Part shown: positions 60,321 to 64,000 of the stretch, piece after piece
Numbering within the stretch: position 1 is the stretch's first letter
Layout of the letters: every line of letters starts with the position of its first letter
Program-made: the position numbers and the translations under genes
The notes under the pieces: model-generated
What the model was told of the DNA's origin: nothing
What the model saw: the letters and a program-made list of their open reading frames with translations, nothing else
The model's database searches: none
Assembly (NCBI GenBank): GCA_015075445.1
Contig: JABTUJ010000026.1
Coordinates: 1 to 64,000, forward strand
Direction: 5' to 3'
Length of the DNA: 64,000 nucleotides
Origin: Verrucomicrobiales bacterium
Lineage (GTDB): Bacteria > Verrucomicrobiota > Verrucomicrobiia > Limisphaerales > J093

Positions 60321-61700
60321 TTAGAGATCGTAGTCGGGTGCGCGGAACTTCGCGGTGTCCACCTCGCCCAGCATTTGATCGATGAATTCGGTTTCCGTCG
60401 CCGGCAGCGCCTCGGCCGTCTCCTGCAGGCGGTCCAACCACGGAAGTTCGCGCGGGGCCAACCGGAGGGCGCCGGCGCGGTGGGCGTCGCGGAGGAGTTG
60501 CAGGGCGGTGAGCGCGGCCTGCTGGCCCGCATGGTAGGGATCCGGCGCCCGCACGATGGCCTGCGCAAGGGCCACGGCACTCGCGGGCGCAATGATGAAC
60601 GCCTGGGGATCGCGGCCGGCATCCGAGTCCACCAGCCACTTGCGGTAAAGCCGGGCAGCCTCCGGTCCGTCCGCGAGCGCCACGTTCATCAGGCGGCAGT
60701 CGTAGATGAGCTGCTCGAGGTAACACGTCGGGGCCATGCCCCCGAGGAGCTTGAGGTTCTGGACCGATTCGTTGCTCCAGGTGTCGCAGGTGGCCGCGGC
60801 CAGATTGCCCATGGGGCTCAGGTGCGCGCAGGCCGCGGTCTTGCCCTCCATCGCCATGGGATAGCCGGTGATCGCCTTGAGGATCGGGTTCTCATAGCCG
60901 CAGTCCTTGCCCGGCCCCACGGCGCCGCACTCGTAGCAGACAAGACTCCGGACCGCGGACACGGCGCGCACGACGGCGGCGAAGACGCGGGGAATCATCT
61001 TCTGTTCGGCCAGCACCATGGCGGTGTTGGCGAAACCGCAGGCGGTGTCTCCGGCCGCCTGCACCCCGTGTTTCCGGGCGATCCGCACCAGCTCGGTCCA
61101 GAGGAAGCGCATGTCGCGAACACCCAGCACACACAAGCCGAAAAGCACGCCGCGCAGGTCCCCCATCATGAGTGCGTCGTCGTGCACCTCCTTGCCCCCG
61201 ACCGACTCGATGCTGAGGAGTTCGGCGCCCGCGGCGGCGCAGCCCTCAAAGGTCTCGATCATGGCTTCGTAGAACCGGCCCTCGCGCATGCGGGGGGGAC
61301 GTTCCATCTCGCGCGTGTCGTTGGGGGTGATGCGCAACACGGACTTGAGGCCGTGCCGCGCGCGGGCCTGCTCCATGCCGTCGAGCAGGATGCGGGTGAG
61401 TTCGATACCCCAGGCGGGGTTTTCGGTCATGGGCGGCAGCGTTTCGAACTCGATGACCACACCGGGGGCCTCGAGCTCGACCGCGCGCTGCATCGCGCCC
61501 GTGATGATCTGTTGGTAATGCTGGCGCACTTCGGGCATCGTGGTGGCATCCACGAACATGGTGGGCAGCGTGAAGTTCAGCTCGGGGTACACGAGCCCGC
61601 CGCCCAGGGTCATCCCGTGCCGGGTGACCAGCGGTTTGGGGGCCTGGCCGAAACCGAGATCAGCCGGATTGGAGATGGCAAGTTCCGTGAAGCGTTGCAT
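60321..61700 (-). CDS. mtaB: methanol:corrinoid methyltransferase MtaB
   Basis: The 459-residue protein is collinear with archaeal and acetogen MtaB, which moves the methyl group of methanol to the corrinoid protein MtaC. All three zinc ligands of the Methanosarcina enzyme are present: Glu165 in LLSIESVGGKEV, Cys221 in AAGDTACGFANTAM and Cys267 in GPGKDCGYEN. Other matching blocks are GMTLGGGLVYPE, EGKTAACAHLSPMGN and CDTWSNESVQ. Length agrees with the family (about 460). The start lies 15 bases after the sulfate-binding-protein gene on the same strand, so an operon is likely. No mtaC or mtaA is in the window. A relative acting on another methyl donor is possible. Confidence 0.92.
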   Translation of the reverse strand: MQRFTELAISNPADLGFGQAPKPLVTRHGMTLGGGLVYPELNFTLPTMFVDATTMPEVRQHYQQIITGAMQRAVELEAPGVVIEFETLPPMTENPAWGIELTRILLDGMEQARARHGLKSVLRITPNDTREMERPPRMREGRFYEAMIETFEGCAAAGAELLSIESVGGKEVHDDALMMGDLRGVLFGLCVLGVRDMRFLWTELVRIARKHGVQAAGDTACGFANTAMVLAEQKMIPRVFAAVVRAVSAVRSLVCYECGAVGPGKDCGYENPILKAITGYPMAMEGKTAACAHLSPMGNLAAATCDTWSNESVQNLKLLGGMAPTCYLEQLIYDCRLMNVALADGPEAARLYRKWLVDSDAGRDPQAFIIAPASAVALAQAIVRAPDPYHAGQQAALTALQLLRDAHRAGALRLAPRELPWLDRLQETAEALPATETEFIDQMLGEVDTAKFRAPDYDL

Positions 61701-61715
61701 AAGGGAGTCGAGGTC

Positions 61716-62732
61716 TCAGCGCCGAAAGATCTGATCGAAGATGCCGCCTTCGGCGAAGTGAACCCGGTGCGCCTGCTGCCAATCGCCAAACGTCTCCGCG
61801 AGCGTGAGCAGCGTCAGCGGTCGGAACTGGCCGGCGTGCTTCGCGGCGGCCGTCTCGGAGCGCGGCCGGTAGAAGTGCCGGCCGGCGATGTCCTGTCCCT
61901 CCTCGGTGTAAAGGTATTCGAGGTAAGCGCGAGCGACGGCCAGGGTGCCGCGTCGTTGGGCGGAACGTTCCACCACCGCGACCGGCGGTTCCGCCAGGAG
62001 ACTCACCGCGGGAGTGACCACCTCGAATCGGTTGGTCCCGAATTCCTTGAGGGCAAGGTAGGCTTCGTTCTCCCAGGTCAGGCAGACATCACCGAGGCCG
62101 CGCTGGACGAACGTGGTGGTCGCGCCGCGGGCCCCCGTATCCAGCACGGGAACACTGCGGTAGAGACGCGTGATGTAGTCCCGGACCCGCGGCTCGTCCT
62201 CCTTGAACTCGCGCCACGCCCACGCCCAGGCCGCGAGGTAATTCCACCGCGCGCCGCCGGAGGTCTTGGGGTTGGGCGTGATCACCTTGATGCCCGGCTT
62301 CACCAGGTCCCCCCAGCCCTGGATGCCTTTCGGGTTCCCCTTGCGCACGAGGAACACGATCGTGCTCGTGTACGGGGCGCTGTTGTGCGGCAGCAGCTTC
62401 TGCCAATCCTTCGGCAACAGTCGGGCCTTCTCCGCGATCGCATCGATGTCGTAGGCCAGCGCCAGCGTCACCACGTCGGCCGGCAACCCATCCATCACCG
62501 ACCGTGCCTGCTTGCCGGAGCCGCCATGGGACTGCATCACCTTCACGGTGTCACCGGTCTTCTCTTTCCAATAGCGGGCGAAGGCGGCGTTGAACTCGGC
62601 ATACAGCTCGCGCGTGGGGTCGTAGGAGACATTGAGCAACTCGATCTCGGCGGCCAAGCCGACGACGGCGCCCAAGACCAGCGAGATCAGGAAAGCCACC
62701 GGCTGGCGGCAGGGACGAGGTTTCGTGAACAT
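61716..62732 (-). CDS. sulfate ABC transporter substrate-binding protein homologue
   Basis: From ATG 62732 the product has 338 residues with a signal peptide (VAFLISLVLGAVVGLAAE). The mature protein is typical of Sbp/CysP: LLNVSYDPTRELY, QSHGGSGKQARSV, DVVTLALAYDIDAIA and NPKTSGGARWNYLAAWAWA, which bind sulfate through backbone and Ser/Gly groups. It is normally made with CysTWA, but no permease or ATPase genes are near. Instead mtaB follows after 15 bases. An upstream ATG at 62795 is possible but would precede the signal peptide. It would be periplasmic. Confidence 0.9.
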   Translation of the reverse strand: MFTKPRPCRQPVAFLISLVLGAVVGLAAEIELLNVSYDPTRELYAEFNAAFARYWKEKTGDTVKVMQSHGGSGKQARSVMDGLPADVVTLALAYDIDAIAEKARLLPKDWQKLLPHNSAPYTSTIVFLVRKGNPKGIQGWGDLVKPGIKVITPNPKTSGGARWNYLAAWAWAWREFKEDEPRVRDYITRLYRSVPVLDTGARGATTTFVQRGLGDVCLTWENEAYLALKEFGTNRFEVVTPAVSLLAEPPVAVVERSAQRRGTLAVARAYLEYLYTEEGQDIAGRHFYRPRSETAAAKHAGQFRPLTLLTLAETFGDWQQAHRVHFAEGGIFDQIFRR

Positions 62733-62799
62733 CGGAGGGTGTTTCAGGTGGTACGGCCGCGGGGATGCTGGCGCCGATATTCCATGCGTCATCATTGCA

Positions 62800-62949
62800 G
62801 AGTCTCGTCACCTCGACTCCTACCGAGTCCCGCCGTAGGAGCCGACGTCAGAAGGCGCTGTGGAGTCTCGTCACCTCGACTCCTACCGGGTTCCGCCGTA
62901 GGAGCCGACGTCAGAAGGCGCTGGGGAGTCTCGTCACCTCGACTCCTAC
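62800..62949. repeat. dispersed palindromic repeat, locus C (2 copies plus a half unit)
   Basis: Two 52-base units (62835-62886, 62898-62949) and a 3' half unit (62800-62824) belong to the GTAGGAG...CTCCTAC family of loci A and B. They have a shorter centre (GTCAGAAGGCGCTG). They lie in the 272-base gap upstream of the sulfate-binding-protein gene. Confidence 0.88.
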
Positions 62950-63004
62950 GGAGGTGGGCGGCCTGGGTCTGTCGCGGTTTCATGTCCAGCAGAAGACTTG
63001 CCGG

Positions 63005-64000
63005 CTACGGCGCAAACTCAAGAAAGCCGAACCGCTCGGGCGTGTGTGCACTCGGCGTGGCTGTGGGTTGCCAGGCCAGGAAAACCCGGTCGCCGGCGCT
63101 GTGCCGGTAGAGATTCAGCCGCCAGCGGTCGCCAGAGCGCGGCGGGGCGGCGGCCAACGCCGTCCAGGGAATGCGCAGCTCGGTGGTCCATAACCGGCGT
63201 TGCGACTCCACCCGGACCACGGCCTCGACCCCGCTGCTCCACGCGAAGTCCTTGGCCGGCAGATCCACCAGCACGTCGAGGGTTTCGCCCGTCGGAGCCA
63301 CTTCGATCTCCGCATAGCGATTCACGCGTTCCAAGTCGGTCCCAACAAACACTTCGACGACGTCCCGTTCCCAAAGGCCAAGGCGTTCGCCCGGTGAAGG
63401 CTGGGGAGGGAAGGTGGTCAATTGCCGATACGGCGCCTCGAACCCGACATAGAGGAAACGGTCGGACCAGAGCAGCCGCGCCGTGGTCGCAAGGTCCGGC
63501 TCGGCCGCCCCATCCGCGAGCCGTGATTCGACCCAGGCAAGGGGCGCGTCTTCCCAGGCGGCCTCGGTGAGCCGACCGTCCGGCGTGAAGTCGCGGTCGA
63601 GACGTCGCGCCTGGACCACCGGGGCCGGCAGGGAGCGGACCAGCAACCGGCGCGCGTTGTCGAAGTAGATCTTGCGCAGCACCGCGGGCGGCAACCCGAT
63701 GGCATCGATCCGCCAGTTCCCCTGGATGGGGGTCATGTGGGGGAACTGACGATCGTTCGTCTCGAGCCAGCGCCAGTGTTTGGCAAAAAACTCCAGCGCC
63801 TGTTCGTCGGTCGGCGGCGGCTCGTTGCCGCTCGAGCCCAGGATCAGCCGGTCGTACACTTGGAAATCGGTGCCGAACAAAATCCGGTCCGCGTGCTTCA
63901 GGAACAGCCGGCGGACCCTCGCGGGGTCGTGACGCCCCAGTTCCGGGATGCGCGCGGCCAGGTCGGCCATGAGATTCGGGCGGCGATCCAGGGCGGCCTC
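63005..64000 (-). CDS. amidohydrolase (TIM-barrel) fused to CBM9-like domain, 5' end outside window
   Basis: The frame is open to the window edge (residues before the first in-window Met read LDRRPNL), so the start lies beyond 64000. The visible N-terminal part is the end of an amidohydrolase_2 domain: DLAARIPELGRHDPARVRRL, then DRILFGTDFQVYDRL with the late metal-binding Asp, and KIYFDNARRLL. After about residue 130, a second module begins (LDRDFTPDGRLTEAAW...LWSDRFLYVGFEAPY), a CBM9-like beta-sandwich ending FGFLEFAP. Amidohydrolase_2 members hydrolyse or decarboxylate small metabolites. The carbohydrate-binding-type tail is an unusual addition. Confidence 0.8.
   Translation of the reverse strand, partial: EAALDRRPNLMADLAARIPELGRHDPARVRRLFLKHADRILFGTDFQVYDRLILGSSGNEPPPTDEQALEFFAKHWRWLETNDRQFPHMTPIQGNWRIDAIGLPPAVLRKIYFDNARRLLVRSLPAPVVQARRLDRDFTPDGRLTEAAWEDAPLAWVESRLADGAAEPDLATTARLLWSDRFLYVGFEAPYRQLTTFPPQPSPGERLGLWERDVVEVFVGTDLERVNRYAEIEVAPTGETLDVLVDLPAKDFAWSSGVEAVVRVESQRRLWTTELRIPWTALAAAPPRSGDRWRLNLYRHSAGDRVFLAWQPTATPSAHTPERFGFLEFAP

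Noticed and set aside
62733..63004. Cobalamin riboswitch upstream of the sulfate-binding-protein/mtaB pair
   Set aside because: The leader consists of palindromic repeat units; no B12-box-like conserved element was recognised.
60375..63110. A 911-residue plus-strand frame opposite mtaB and the sulfate-binding-protein gene
   Set aside because: It spans two well-conserved genes and a repeat locus on the other strand and has no recognisable motif.
1..64000. tRNA or rRNA genes
   Set aside because: No cloverleaf-like or rRNA-like stretch was noticed on either strand. A covariance search would be decisive but could not be run.

Overview
The window looks like a chromosome fragment from a high-GC member of the Verrucomicrobiota, probably near Limisphaerales/Pedosphaerales. 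This is inferred from content only: giant secreted proteins combining lamin-tail, CotH and discoidin-like modules, an HzsA-related cytochrome-like protein, Uma2, a GH109-like oxidoreductase-fold protein, GH106 and GH78 rhamnosidases, a kinase/ECF sigma pair, a MoxR/DUF58/Bat operon, secreted proteins ending in an F-Y-R-L-type tail, and abundant palindromic intergenic repeats. Shine-Dalgarno signals are mostly weak.

Layout. 1-5.5 kb (+): the end of an Mrp-type cation/proton antiporter or antiporter-like module (MrpB end, MrpC, three MrpD-type subunits). 6-10 kb (+): P-type ATPase and M20 peptidase. 10-24 kb: a secreted five-repeat protein, a YgiQ-type radical SAM protein, a Gly-rich secreted protein, and two convergent CotH proteins, one about 2,100 residues long. 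24-28 kb (-): DCC protein, zinc-ribbon membrane protein, GH109-like protein, UroD-fold protein, Uma2. 28-31 kb (+): hypA and the pair for the electron-bifurcating transhydrogenase NfnAB. 31-35 kb: CAP-domain secreted protein, cNMP-binding protein, family 4 uracil-DNA glycosylase. 35-43 kb (-): a very large rhamnoside-degrading locus in which GH106, an HEWGH peptidase-like segment and GH78 are fused in one frame, with a frameshift inside GH78. 43-46 kb (-): pdxJ, acpS, hydrogenase maturation protease and a lineage-specific secreted protein. 46-52 kb (-): moxR, DUF58, DUF4381-like, batA, batB/C, each pair overlapping by four bases. 52-60 kb (-): HzsA-related protein, ECF sigma factor, and a kinase/beta-helix sensor split by a frameshift. 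60-64 kb (-): a methanol:corrinoid methyltransferase (MtaB) with all three zinc ligands, directly behind a sulfate-binding-protein homologue, then an amidohydrolase/CBM9-like fusion running off the window.

Physiology (inference). HypA, a hydrogenase maturation protease, NfnAB, Mrp-type subunits and MtaB together suggest an anaerobe or facultative anaerobe that handles hydrogen, bifurcates electrons and may use methanol or another methyl donor, alongside breakdown of rhamnose-rich polysaccharides. No hydrogenase structural genes and no MtaC or MtaA partner are visible.

Two window-wide patterns stand out. Several families of palindromic repeats occupy the intergenic spaces. At least six genes (third mrpD, GH78, acpS, HzsA-related, sigma factor, kinase/beta-helix) carry small insertions or deletions, often single bases in short homopolymers and sometimes mutually compensating. 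These are either consensus errors or real decay, and should be settled before the affected proteins are interpreted.
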